A model generated the notes under the pieces. The model did not search any database. It worked only from the letters and a program-made list of their open reading frames with translations, and was not told the origin of the DNA. DNA of 5,587 nucleotides. Origin: Porticoccaceae bacterium. GTDB taxonomy: Bacteria > Pseudomonadota > Gammaproteobacteria > Pseudomonadales > Porticoccaceae. Made by a program: the position numbers and the translations under genes. Position 1 is the stretch's first letter; every line of letters starts with the position of its first letter. Location: contig JAUUYV010000148.1 in assembly GCA_030590275.1 (NCBI GenBank), forward strand, positions 1 to 5,587, in the 5' to 3' direction. Shown here one piece after another: positions 1-5,587 of the stretch.

Positions 1-1202
1 CCGCCATCATCGGTGCTGGCACCATGGGTGGCGGCATCGCCATGAATTTTGCCAATGTCGGTATCCCGGTAAAATTACTGGAAATTAAACAGGAATTTCT
101 CGATAAGGGTCTCGCCACGATTCAAGGCAATTACGAAAACACCGCGAAGAAAGGCCGTATTACCCAGGACGATGTCGAAACTCGCATGGCGCTGATCGAG
201 CCCACCACCTCCTACGACGACATCAAAGATGTGGATATCGTCATTGAAGCCGTGTTTGAAAACATGGCTGTTAAAAAAGAAGTGTTCAAAACACTGGACG
301 GTGTTTGTAAACCAGGCGCTATCCTCGCCACCAATACCTCCACACTGGATGTCGACGAAATCGCCAGTGTCACAGCACGACCTCAGGATGTAATCGGCAT
401 GCACTTTTTCAGCCCAGCAAACGTGATGCGGCTGCTGGAAAATGTCCGTGGCGAACTTACCGCTGACGACGTTATCGCCACCGTTATGAGTCTGTCCAAA
501 CGCATTGGCAAAATTGGCGCTTTAGTGGGGGTTTGCGATGGCTTTGTCGGCAACCGCATGCTCCACGCCCGCACCCGAGAGTCTGCCTTTTTGGTCGAGG
601 AAGGCGCGACGCCCGAACAAATCGATAAAGTATTATTCGACTACGGCTTCCCCATGGGACCGTTTACCATGGCCGATATGGCCGGGCTGGATGTCGGCTA
701 TAAAGTCCGCGAAGAAAGACGTAGAGCCGGAAAAATCGAAGAACGCGATTCTGTCTGGATCGATAAAATTGTCGAGATGGGTCGCCATGGCCAAAAAACC
801 AATGCCGGCATTTATCTTTATGAAGATGGTCGCACACCCATCCCCGACCCGGAAATCGCCGTACTGATTGCCGAGTGCGCTAAAGCTGCAGGAATCGAAC
901 AACGGGAAGTGTCTGATCAAGAAATACTCGAGCGCTGCTTGTACCCAATGATCAATGAGGGTGCCAAAATTCTCGAAGAGGGCATTGCAGCCCGACCTCT
1001 GGATATCGATATTATCTGGATTAACGGCTATGGCTTTCCCGCCTACAAAGGTGGCCCTATGTTTTGGGCAGATCAGATCGGCCTAAACAACATTTACGAT
1101 GCCTATCAGAAATATGCCAAACAATTTGGTGAGCACTACTGGCAAGCAGCGCCATTACTGGAGAAACTCGCAAAAGAAGGTAAGGGGTTTTACGATCTGT
1201 AA
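1..1202 (+). CDS. 3-hydroxyacyl-CoA dehydrogenase, C-terminal part of a multifunctional beta-oxidation enzyme (5' partial)
   Basis: The reading frame is open from the left edge (first full codon at 3) to TAA at 1200-1202, giving 399 visible residues. It opens inside the Rossmann NAD-binding motif [10 protein letters not shown], so ATG 24 is internal and not the start. Family knowledge: the enzyme oxidises L-3-hydroxyacyl-CoA to 3-ketoacyl-CoA with NAD+ in cytosolic fatty-acid beta-oxidation. Numbering from the Met at 24, the catalytic set is present with the spacing of mitochondrial HADH: Ser106 (NTST), His127 (MHFFSP), Glu139 and Asn177 (GFVGNR). Two copies of the C-terminal dehydrogenase domain follow, at about 172-265 and 300-392, the second containing [16 protein letters not shown]. 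This doubled tail is typical of multifunctional enzymes of about 700 residues with an N-terminal enoyl-CoA hydratase/isomerase domain (peroxisomal bifunctional type). That domain would lie outside the window, so hydratase activity is inferred. A FadB/FadJ-type alpha subunit is less likely given the C-terminal motif. A terminator follows 84 bases after the stop. Confidence 0.93.
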   Translation, partial: AIIGAGTMGGGIAMNFANVGIPVKLLEIKQEFLDKGLATIQGNYENTAKKGRITQDDVETRMALIEPTTSYDDIKDVDIVIEAVFENMAVKKEVFKTLDGVCKPGAILATNTSTLDVDEIASVTARPQDVIGMHFFSPANVMRLLENVRGELTADDVIATVMSLSKRIGKIGALVGVCDGFVGNRMLHARTRESAFLVEEGATPEQIDKVLFDYGFPMGPFTMADMAGLDVGYKVREERRRAGKIEERDSVWIDKIVEMGRHGQKTNAGIYLYEDGRTPIPDPEIAVLIAECAKAAGIEQREVSDQEILERCLYPMINEGAKILEEGIAARPLDIDIIWINGYGFPAYKGGPMFWADQIGLNNIYDAYQKYAKQFGEHYWQAAPLLEKLAKEGKGFYDL

Positions 1203-1284
1203 CCGTTTTGCTGGGCTAATGCCTCTACAGGTGCAAACATACATGTACCCGAAAACACATATCTCAAAACACGCACCTCAAAAC

Positions 1285-1313
1285 AAAAAAAGCCCCTATT
1301 ACAGGGGCTTTTT
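1285..1313. terminator. Bidirectional intrinsic terminator
   Basis: A perfect 10-bp inverted repeat, AAAAAGCCCC (1287-1296) and GGGGCTTTTT (1304-1313), encloses the 7-base loop TATTACA. Read on the plus strand, the GC stem is followed by TTTTT and would end the beta-oxidation gene transcript. Read on the minus strand, the same stem is followed by seven T (complement of 1285-1291), 11 bases beyond the 3' end of the tRNA-Ser. It lies between convergent units and fits a shared terminator for both. Confidence 0.9.
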
Positions 1314-1323
1314 AGCTTAGCTA

Positions 1324-1413
1324 TGGCGGTGAGGGAGGGATTCGAACCCTCGATACCGGTTAGGGTATACTCCCTTAGCAGGGGAGCGCCTTCAGCCACT
1401 CGGCCACCTCACC
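1324..1413 (-). tRNA. tRNA-Ser, anticodon GCT (decodes AGC/AGU)
   Basis: On the minus strand this 90-base segment folds as a class II tRNA. The 7-bp acceptor stem pairs GGTGAGG (complement of 1407-1413) with CCTCACC (complement of 1328-1334). It is followed by discriminator G and an encoded CCA (complement of 1324-1326). The anticodon stem CTCCC/GGGAG encloses loop CTGCTAA with anticodon GCT (complement of 1377-1379). A long variable arm, as expected for serine tRNAs, precedes a T arm with GGTTCGAATCC. In E. coli the tRNA next to csrA is also tRNA-Ser(GCU), serV, so this looks like the same ancestral locus. I saw no clean -35/-10 pair just upstream. It may have a weak promoter of its own or be processed from a csrA read-through transcript. 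Confidence 0.97.
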
Positions 1414-1681
1414 GTATTTTGTTAGATACTACATATGCAAATCAAAAGGCCCCAGACCTAAGCCGAACGCTCTGTCTCAAAACCATTTCGAAAACCCTTC
1501 TCGATAAGCCATATCCGAAATACTTAGCCCGAAACACTAATAGGAAGCACTCGGGAAACAGTTATCCGTACCCTAAAAGGGGACGCGATATTAGCACAAG
1601 CGTTATTTCCCCAACAGCCTTAGTGCCAACCTTATCCAAACAGCCCTGAGACGGAAAACATCAATAAAAATAGAACCTTGT
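1414..1681 (-). other. Spacer between csrA and tRNA-Ser, no gene seen
   Basis: No plausible coding region or further tRNA is visible here. The arginine tRNAs that follow serV in E. coli are absent. There is no convincing intrinsic terminator after csrA, so read-through into the tRNA is possible. On the minus strand the motif GGATA occurs three times (complement of 1512-1516, 1563-1567 and 1633-1637). GGCTGTT is directly repeated (complement of 1613-1619 and 1639-1645). Whether either repeat means anything is unknown. Confidence 0.5.
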
Positions 1682-1870
1682 TTATTCTTGCTCCGTGCCA
1701 GCCTGTTTTTCCCGCTGGATGCGCTGATAGATTTCTTCTCGGTGAACCGAAATATCCCTGGGCGCATTGACCCCCAGACGAACCTGATTACCCTTTACTC
1801 CCAATACGGTGACCGTTACATCATCACCAATAATGAGAGTCTCTCCAACTCGTCTAGTTAATATCAGCAT
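1682..1870 (-). CDS. csrA: Carbon storage regulator CsrA (RsmA), translational regulator
   Basis: The product is 62 residues, the usual CsrA length, and nearly identical to E. coli CsrA over its first 52 residues ([12 protein letters not shown], then [14 protein letters not shown], then [12 protein letters not shown]). Family knowledge: CsrA is a cytosolic homodimer of interlocked beta strands that binds GGA motifs in mRNA leaders, often over the ribosome-binding site, and represses or stabilises targets in carbon storage, motility, biofilm and secretion. It is itself titrated by small RNAs of the CsrB/RsmZ type. The RNA-contact residues Leu4 and Arg44 are both present. The C-terminal tail (EKQAGTEQE) is variable in the family. 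I chose ATG 1870 because AGGAG sits 9 bases upstream and the family always starts MLIL. An in-frame ATG at 1924 would add 18 unrelated residues. The gene lies between lysC and tRNA-Ser on the same strand. Confidence 0.98.
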   Translation of the reverse strand: MLILTRRVGETLIIGDDVTVTVLGVKGNQVRLGVNAPRDISVHREEIYQRIQREKQAGTEQE

Positions 1871-1879
1871 CGCTGCTTT

Positions 1880-1884
1880 CTCCT
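1880..1884 (-). promoter_or_regulatory. csrA ribosome-binding site, possible CsrA target
   Basis: AGGAG on the minus strand, 9 bases before ATG 1870, fixes the csrA start. It lies in ACCAGGAGA, which contains the GGA core that CsrA recognises. In E. coli, CsrA binds its own leader at the Shine-Dalgarno and represses itself. The same autoregulation here is an inference from the motif only. Confidence 0.7.
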
Positions 1885-2018
1885 GGTTACATACTACAAT
1901 TGAATACGCCGCTGTCGTCAACACACTCGCAGACTACAACACGCATGCTCTTGCTTTGCTTGTCTTTTTATTTCTTTCCACTTTTTACAGCAACTTGGCT
2001 GGACGCTGCAAACGTGCA

Positions 2019-2027
2019 AGTATAACA
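2019..2027 (-). promoter_or_regulatory. Candidate csrA promoter, extended -10 element
   Basis: The minus strand reads TGTTATACT (complement of 2019-2027): a TGn extension followed by TATACT, which matches 5 of 6 bases of the -10 consensus. No good -35 hexamer lies 16-18 bases upstream. That is tolerated for extended -10 promoters and also occurs at RpoS-type promoters. Transcription would start near 2012, about 140 bases before the csrA ATG. This is motif evidence only. Confidence 0.45.
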
Positions 2028-2139
2028 AATACCCTAAGGAGAATTTAATGAGAGTAATAACTCTTGCTTACCCATAGGTGGCGAGCACACCACATCCAGT
2101 TATAACTACTGGCTTACCTCCACGACAAACTTTTCGACC

Positions 2140-3357
2140 TTAGTCGTCGAGCTCAAAGGCGGTATGAAGTGCTCGTACTGCGAGTTCAAGAAATTTTTCG
2201 TCAATTACCACCGTAATTTTAATTTCAGAGGTGGTGATCATTTGAATATTGATATTGTGCTCCGCCAGGGTACTAAACATCCGAGAAGCGACCCCCGCAT
2301 GAGAACGCATACCCACCCCAACCAGGGACAACTTGGCGATATGATCATCAACGGAAATAGAATGCGCATTGAGATCATCGGCAATTTTCTCTAACACCCT
2401 TTGGGCCTTTTTAGTTTCGTTGCGATGCACAGTAAAGGTAAGCGAAGTTGTGCCATCTTCCGCTACGTTCTGGACGATCACATCAACCTCTATATTGGCG
2501 TCACTGATCGGCCCCAATATACGGGAGGCTACACCGGGAATATCGGGCACACCCATAACGGTCAGCTTGGCTTCATCGCGATTAAACGCAATACCGGATA
2601 CCACAGCTTGTTCCATATCATCCTCATCTTCTAGGGTTATCAAAGTGCCAGGGCCATCCTCAAAAGACGACAAAACCCGTACTGGAACTTTATATTTTCC
2701 GGCAAACTCGACCGCTCGAATCTGTAACACCTTGGAACCCTGGCTCGCCATTTCCAGCATTTCTTCAAAGGTGATTTTTTCGAGCCGCCGAGCACTATCT
2801 ACGATTCGTGGATCGGTGGTATAAACCCCATCGACATCAGTATAAATCTGGCATTCATCTGCGTTCAACGCTGCCGCTAATGCTACCCCAGTAGTATCAG
2901 AACCACCGCGACCCAGGGTAGTGATATTGCCTTCTGCATCTACTCCCTGGAATCCGGCGACTACCACCACTCGACCCACATCCAGGTCGGCCCGTATATT
3001 ATCTATATCGATGCGCTCAATGCGCGCTTTGGTGTGGGCATTATCTGTAACAATACGAATTTGCCCCCCAGTATAGGATCGAGCCGGGCAGCCACATTCC
3101 TCAAGGGCCATAGACAGTAGTGCAATCGTTACCTGCTCACCGGTAGAAATCAATACATCCATCTCTCGGTCAGAACGATTTTCGGATATTTCCCCGGCCA
3201 GAGCGATAAGGCGATTGGTCTCGCCACTCATAGCAGAAACCACCACTACAATGTCGTCACCACCAGCGCGGAAACCCGCTACTTTTTTCGCGACCGCCTG
3301 GATGCGCTCCACGGTACCTACCGAGGTTCCGCCAAATTTTTGTACGATAAGGCTCAT
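2140..3357 (-). CDS. lysC: Aspartate kinase LysC with two C-terminal ACT domains
   Basis: The product is 405 residues, the usual length for Pseudomonas-type aspartate kinase. It phosphorylates L-aspartate with ATP to 4-phospho-L-aspartate in the cytosol, the first committed step to lysine, diaminopimelate, threonine and methionine. The amino-acid kinase domain spans about 2-230, with KFGGTSVG (7-14), STGE (71-74), GRGGSDTTG (149-157) and YTDVDGVYTTDPR (172-184). ACT domain 1 is at about 264-330, with the QNVAEDGTTS effector-site region. ACT domain 2 is at about 343-405, with ITTSEIKITVVI. These domains imply feedback control by lysine and/or threonine, as known for the family. I chose ATG 3357 because homologues begin M-x-LIVQKFGG. 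An ATG at 3387 would add 10 unconserved residues and cut into a hairpin. The Shine-Dalgarno is weak (GGGAT). The 95-base gap after alaS is too short for a lysine riboswitch. Confidence 0.97.
   Translation of the reverse strand: MSLIVQKFGGTSVGTVERIQAVAKKVAGFRAGGDDIVVVVSAMSGETNRLIALAGEISENRSDREMDVLISTGEQVTIALLSMALEECGCPARSYTGGQIRIVTDNAHTKARIERIDIDNIRADLDVGRVVVVAGFQGVDAEGNITTLGRGGSDTTGVALAAALNADECQIYTDVDGVYTTDPRIVDSARRLEKITFEEMLEMASQGSKVLQIRAVEFAGKYKVPVRVLSSFEDGPGTLITLEDEDDMEQAVVSGIAFNRDEAKLTVMGVPDIPGVASRILGPISDANIEVDVIVQNVAEDGTTSLTFTVHRNETKKAQRVLEKIADDLNAHSISVDDHIAKLSLVGVGMRSHAGVASRMFSTLAEHNINIQMITTSEIKITVVIDEKFLELAVRALHTAFELDD
2614..2625 (-). promoter_or_regulatory. Candidate internal translation start in lysC (regulatory beta-type subunit)
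   Basis: Inside lysC the minus strand reads GAGGA (complement of 2621-2625), then TGAT, then ATG (complement of 2614-2616) encoding Met248. The predicted product covers residues 248-405 (158 residues) and contains both ACT domains without the kinase. In Corynebacterium glutamicum and Bacillus subtilis, lysC makes such a beta subunit from an in-frame internal start, and the C. glutamicum one begins with a similar MEEAV sequence (here MEQAV). Many gammaproteobacterial homologues also keep this Met, so use of the site is an inference. Confidence 0.4.
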
Positions 3358-3368
3358 CTGACTATCCC

Positions 3369-3393
3369 AAACAAATACCCCGCTCAAACGGGG
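3369..3393 (-). promoter_or_regulatory. GC-rich hairpin just upstream of lysC
   Basis: On the minus strand, CCCCG, the 6-base loop TTTGAG and CGGGG (complement of 3378-3393) form a 5-bp all-GC stem, followed by TATTTGTTT. The stem ends 20 bases before the lysC ATG. It could be a weak terminator or attenuator after alaS, or a structure affecting lysC translation. I see no leader peptide or competing antiterminator stem, so the role is undetermined. Confidence 0.35.
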
Positions 3394-3416
3394 GGCGCGA
3401 ATTTACCACCAACGAG

Positions 3417-3428
3417 AAAAAAAAAAAA
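3417..3428. repeat. 12-base homopolymer, A on plus and T on minus
   Basis: Twelve consecutive A (plus strand) sit between alaS and lysC, flanked by GAG and GAAAT. Runs of this length are prone to slippage and lie outside both coding regions. It may serve as the U tract of an alaS terminator or as a spacer element upstream of lysC. Confidence 0.9.
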
Positions 3429-3469
3429 GAAATATGCTATAGCAAAGGGCAATTAAGCGCCGATTTGCT
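3417..3469 (-). terminator. Possible weak terminator at the end of alaS
   Basis: On the minus strand AGCAAA and TTTGCT (complement of 3464-3469 and 3441-3446) can pair. An inner GGC/GCC pairs at 3459-3461 and 3448-3450. This forms an interrupted stem over the alaS stop codon. The 12-T run follows after 12 AT-rich bases. The stem is imperfect and the T run is further away than in a standard terminator, so termination is probably partial if it occurs. Confidence 0.3.
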
Positions 3470-5587
3470 GTTCCACCCAGGCAAATACAGAATCCATCGC
3501 ACCTGGAAGGGCTGAAACATCGGTGCCACCACCCTGAGCCATATCGGGACGCCCTCCTCCTTTGCCACCCACCAGGGCCGCCGCATGTTTCATTAAATCA
3601 CCGGCCTTAAGTTTTCCGCTCAGGTCTTTAGTTACCATAGCGACAAGAGCGACTTTACCTTCAACAGTGTCGACAGCAGCCAGGAATACCAGGCCACTAC
3701 CCAGACGGGATCGGGTTTGATCGGCAATCTCTCGCAGACTTTTAGCATCAGCTCCTTCTATCTGCTTAACCAGGACTTTCACACCGTTCACATCCCGCGC
3801 TTCCGCCAGCAGATCACCACCGGATGCCCCCGCCAATTTAACTTTCAGCCCATCCACTTCTCGAGCCAATCGCCGGTTTAGTTCCAATAGTTGTGCCGCT
3901 TTCTGCGGACTATCCACAGGGTTTGATTTCAAGGCAGCAGCAACTGCTAGCAGACGATTCTGCTGCTCATCGATATGGTCGAGCGCCCCGCTGCCAGTGA
4001 GTGCTTCGATTCGACGTACACCAGAGGCAATCCCCGCTTCAGAAACAATTTTAAATACACCAATATCACCGGTGTGTTTAACGTGAGTGCCACCGCACAG
4101 CTCTACCGAAAAACCTTCGCCCATGGTCAACACGCGAACCTGGTCTCCGTATTTTTCGCCAAACAGAGCCATGGCACCACGATCTTGTGCTTGCGCCATC
4201 GTCGTTACCTCAGTTTCCACTGCAGTATTACGACGGATTTCATTATTGACCAGGTGCTCCACCTCCTGCACCTGCTGGCGGCTCAGCGGCTCAGAATGGG
4301 AAAAATCAAAACGCAGACGCTCAGCATTAACCAACGAACCCTTTTGGCCAACATGTTCTCCCAGCACACTACGCAGCGCAGTGTGCAATAAATGAGTAGC
4401 AGAATGATTTAAAGCCGTAGCCGAACGTGGCTCGGGGGTAACCTGAGCCAATACGCAATCTCCGATTTTAAACCCGCCCTCAAGCATGACACCAAGGTGC
4501 AGATATACACCACCCTGCTTCTGACAATCTCGAACTTCAAAACGGGCTCCACCAGACTCTAAAGCGAGGTAGCCGGTATCTCCCGCCTGCCCCCCAGACT
4601 CCCCATAAAACGGCGTTTTATCGAGCACTACCACAATATCTGCAAGTGCATCGGAAGCAGTATCACTTATCTCTATCTTATTAACCGCCTCACCGTTGAC
4701 ATATAAGGCAGTGATCGCGGCCTCGACACCAAGTGCCTCATAGCCATCAAATTCGGTACGCCCTTCAACATCCAGTACAGCACTGTAGTCAACTCGAAAC
4801 TGACCGGCGGCGCGGGCGCGCTGGCGCTGTTCATCCATGCAACGTTCATAGCCGTCCATATCCAGACTGTAATCTCGTTCGCGAGCAATATCGTTGGTCA
4901 AATCAATCGGAAAACCATAGGTATCGTAAAGCTGGAACACGACCTCACCGGGAATCTCCTGGCCCGACAATTCTGCCAGCGCCGCTTCAAGAACCCCCAT
5001 ACCTTTATCAAGAGTGCGGGCAAACTGTTCTTCTTCTGCTCGTAGCGCCTGCTCTATTTGAGCTTGCTTCTCCACTAATTCCGGATAGGCCTCACCCATT
5101 TCTATAACAAGAGGAGCTACCAACTGGTAAAAGAAAGAATCTGTGGTACCGAGTTTATGTCCATGGCGCAAAGCTCGGCGAATAATACGCCTCAACACAT
5201 AGCCCCGGCCTTCATTAGAAGGTAGAACACCATCAACAATTAAAAACGCGCTCGAACGAATATGATCGGCAATGACACGCAGAGAGTTATTAGCAAGATC
5301 TTCTATGCCAAGCACTTTGGCAGTAGCGCCAACCAACCTGGCAAACAGATCGATTTCGTAATTATTATGGACACCCTGCATAACCGCTGCGATGCGCTCC
5401 AGGCCCATCCCCGTATCAATAGAAGGTTTCGGCAGCGGACTTAGCTCACCATCAGCACCACGCTCGTACTGCATAAATACCAGATTCCAGATTTCAACAT
5501 AACGATCGAGATCATCGTCTTCGCTTCCAGGTGAACCCCCGGGTATGTCCGATCCATGATCGTAAAAAATTTCCGAGCAAGGGCCAC
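3453..5587 (-). CDS. alaS: Alanine--tRNA ligase AlaRS (5' partial, N-terminus beyond right edge)
   Basis: The frame runs from the right edge to TAA at 3453-3455, giving 710 visible residues. By comparison with E. coli AlaRS (about 875) roughly 165 N-terminal residues are missing. The Met at 5474 is internal: the frame continues upstream through GPCSEIFYDHG and RYVEIWNLVF, both AlaRS catalytic-core motifs. Family knowledge: this cytosolic class II synthetase charges tRNA-Ala with alanine and clears mischarged Ser and Gly. Numbering from the first visible residue, motif 3 (DTGMGLERIAA) is at about 57-67. The editing domain carries the zinc ligands His394 and His398 (NHSATHLLH) and Cys497 and His501 (CGGTHVKHTG), so editing should be intact. 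A coiled-coil linker at about 535-590 leads to the C-terminal C-Ala domain with GGKGGGRPDMAQGGG near 673-687. No frameshift or missing key residue is seen. lysC follows 95 bases downstream on the same strand. Confidence 0.98.
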   Translation of the reverse strand, partial: GPCSEIFYDHGSDIPGGSPGSEDDDLDRYVEIWNLVFMQYERGADGELSPLPKPSIDTGMGLERIAAVMQGVHNNYEIDLFARLVGATAKVLGIEDLANNSLRVIADHIRSSAFLIVDGVLPSNEGRGYVLRRIIRRALRHGHKLGTTDSFFYQLVAPLVIEMGEAYPELVEKQAQIEQALRAEEEQFARTLDKGMGVLEAALAELSGQEIPGEVVFQLYDTYGFPIDLTNDIARERDYSLDMDGYERCMDEQRQRARAAGQFRVDYSAVLDVEGRTEFDGYEALGVEAAITALYVNGEAVNKIEISDTASDALADIVVVLDKTPFYGESGGQAGDTGYLALESGGARFEVRDCQKQGGVYLHLGVMLEGGFKIGDCVLAQVTPEPRSATALNHSATHLLHTALRSVLGEHVGQKGSLVNAERLRFDFSHSEPLSRQQVQEVEHLVNNEIRRNTAVETEVTTMAQAQDRGAMALFGEKYGDQVRVLTMGEGFSVELCGGTHVKHTGDIGVFKIVSEAGIASGVRRIEALTGSGALDHIDEQQNRLLAVAAALKSNPVDSPQKAAQLLELNRRLAREVDGLKVKLAGASGGDLLAEARDVNGVKVLVKQIEGADAKSLREIADQTRSRLGSGLVFLAAVDTVEGKVALVAMVTKDLSGKLKAGDLMKHAAALVGGKGGGRPDMAQGGGTDVSALPGAMDSVFAWVEQQIGA

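Larger units (their letters stand above)
1871..2139 (-). other. Spacer between lysC and csrA (csrA leader and promoter region)
   Basis: No gene is supported in these 269 bases. In the direction of transcription, lysC is followed by a short inverted repeat, CCAGT/ACTGG (2096-2100 and 2108-2112). A second one, AGAGT/ACTCT (2051-2055 and 2060-2064), has a 4-base loop. Neither is followed by a T run, so neither is a convincing intrinsic terminator and lysC read-through into csrA remains possible. A promoter candidate for csrA lies at 2019-2027. From it the csrA leader would be about 140 bases, with a purine-rich stretch at about 1960-1986. Confidence 0.5.

Noticed and set aside
1226..1278. AGGTGC/GCACCT inverted repeat after the fatty-acid gene
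   Set aside because: It has a 6-bp stem with a loop of about 40 bases and no T run. The true terminator is the compact hairpin just downstream.
1190..1399. Minus-strand reading frame of 69 codons across the tRNA and terminator
   Set aside because: It is built from tRNA-Ser sequence and the terminator hairpin and has no protein-like features.
1323..1649. Plus-strand reading frame of 108 codons (starts MAVREGFEPS)
   Set aside because: Its first third is the antisense translation of the tRNA-Ser, a well-known source of false proteins. The rest is spacer with no recognisable domain, and there is no good Shine-Dalgarno.
1891..1921. Proximal csrA promoter, TTGACG and TAGTAT on the minus strand
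   Set aside because: The -35 is good, but the spacer is 19 bases, the -10 matches only 4 of 6, and transcription would start at the Shine-Dalgarno itself. Kept only as a weak alternative.
1871..1924. Upstream in-frame ATG at 1924 as the csrA start
   Set aside because: It would add 18 residues unlike any CsrA, whereas ATG 1870 has AGGAG at 9 bases and gives the universal MLIL start.
2369..2824. Plus-strand frame of 151 codons antisense to lysC
   Set aside because: It is low-complexity and serine-rich, a shadow of lysC codon usage, without a ribosome-binding site or known motif.
3358..3452. Lysine riboswitch upstream of lysC
   Set aside because: The 95-base gap is too short for the L-box aptamer and shows none of its arrangement of stems.
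3975..4395. Plus-strand frames of 138 and 102 codons antisense to alaS
   Set aside because: They are shadows of the highly constrained alaS editing domain, with no recognisable domains or credible start signals.

Overview
The window looks like ordinary core chromosome from a gammaproteobacterium. The gene order alaS, lysC, csrA, tRNA-Ser(GCU), all on the minus strand, is typical of Pseudomonas-like and marine lineages. Enterobacteria keep alaS, csrA and serV together but have no lysC between them. The proteins read like close relatives of Pseudomonas and E. coli counterparts, and the base composition is moderate by eye. I cannot name the genus from sequence alone; a marine lineage such as Cellvibrionales is a guess.

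Layout from left to right. Positions 1-1202 (+) hold the C-terminal part of a multifunctional fatty-acid beta-oxidation enzyme whose 5' end lies outside the window. A strong symmetric hairpin at 1287-1313, with A/T runs on both sides, ends transcription from both directions. Next, on the minus strand, come a tRNA-Ser(GCU) at 1324-1413, a 268-base spacer without a gene, csrA (1682-1870), a 269-base spacer holding a likely csrA promoter, lysC (2140-3357), a 95-base spacer with a 12-A run and a GC hairpin, and alaS (3453 to the right edge, missing its N-terminus).

The minus-strand genes do separate housekeeping jobs. AlaRS charges tRNA-Ala. LysC opens the aspartate-family pathway to lysine, threonine, methionine and diaminopimelate. 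CsrA is a global post-transcriptional regulator. The tRNA decodes AGC/AGU serine codons. They probably form a loose transcription unit with internal promoters. The fatty-acid gene converges on this block and is functionally unrelated.

I found no mobile element, CRISPR array, defence system or clearly novel system. The points worth a second look are regulatory: a probable internal translation start in lysC, the hairpin and homopolymer between alaS and lysC, overlapping divergent -10 elements upstream of csrA, and repeated GGATA motifs in the spacer between csrA and the tRNA.
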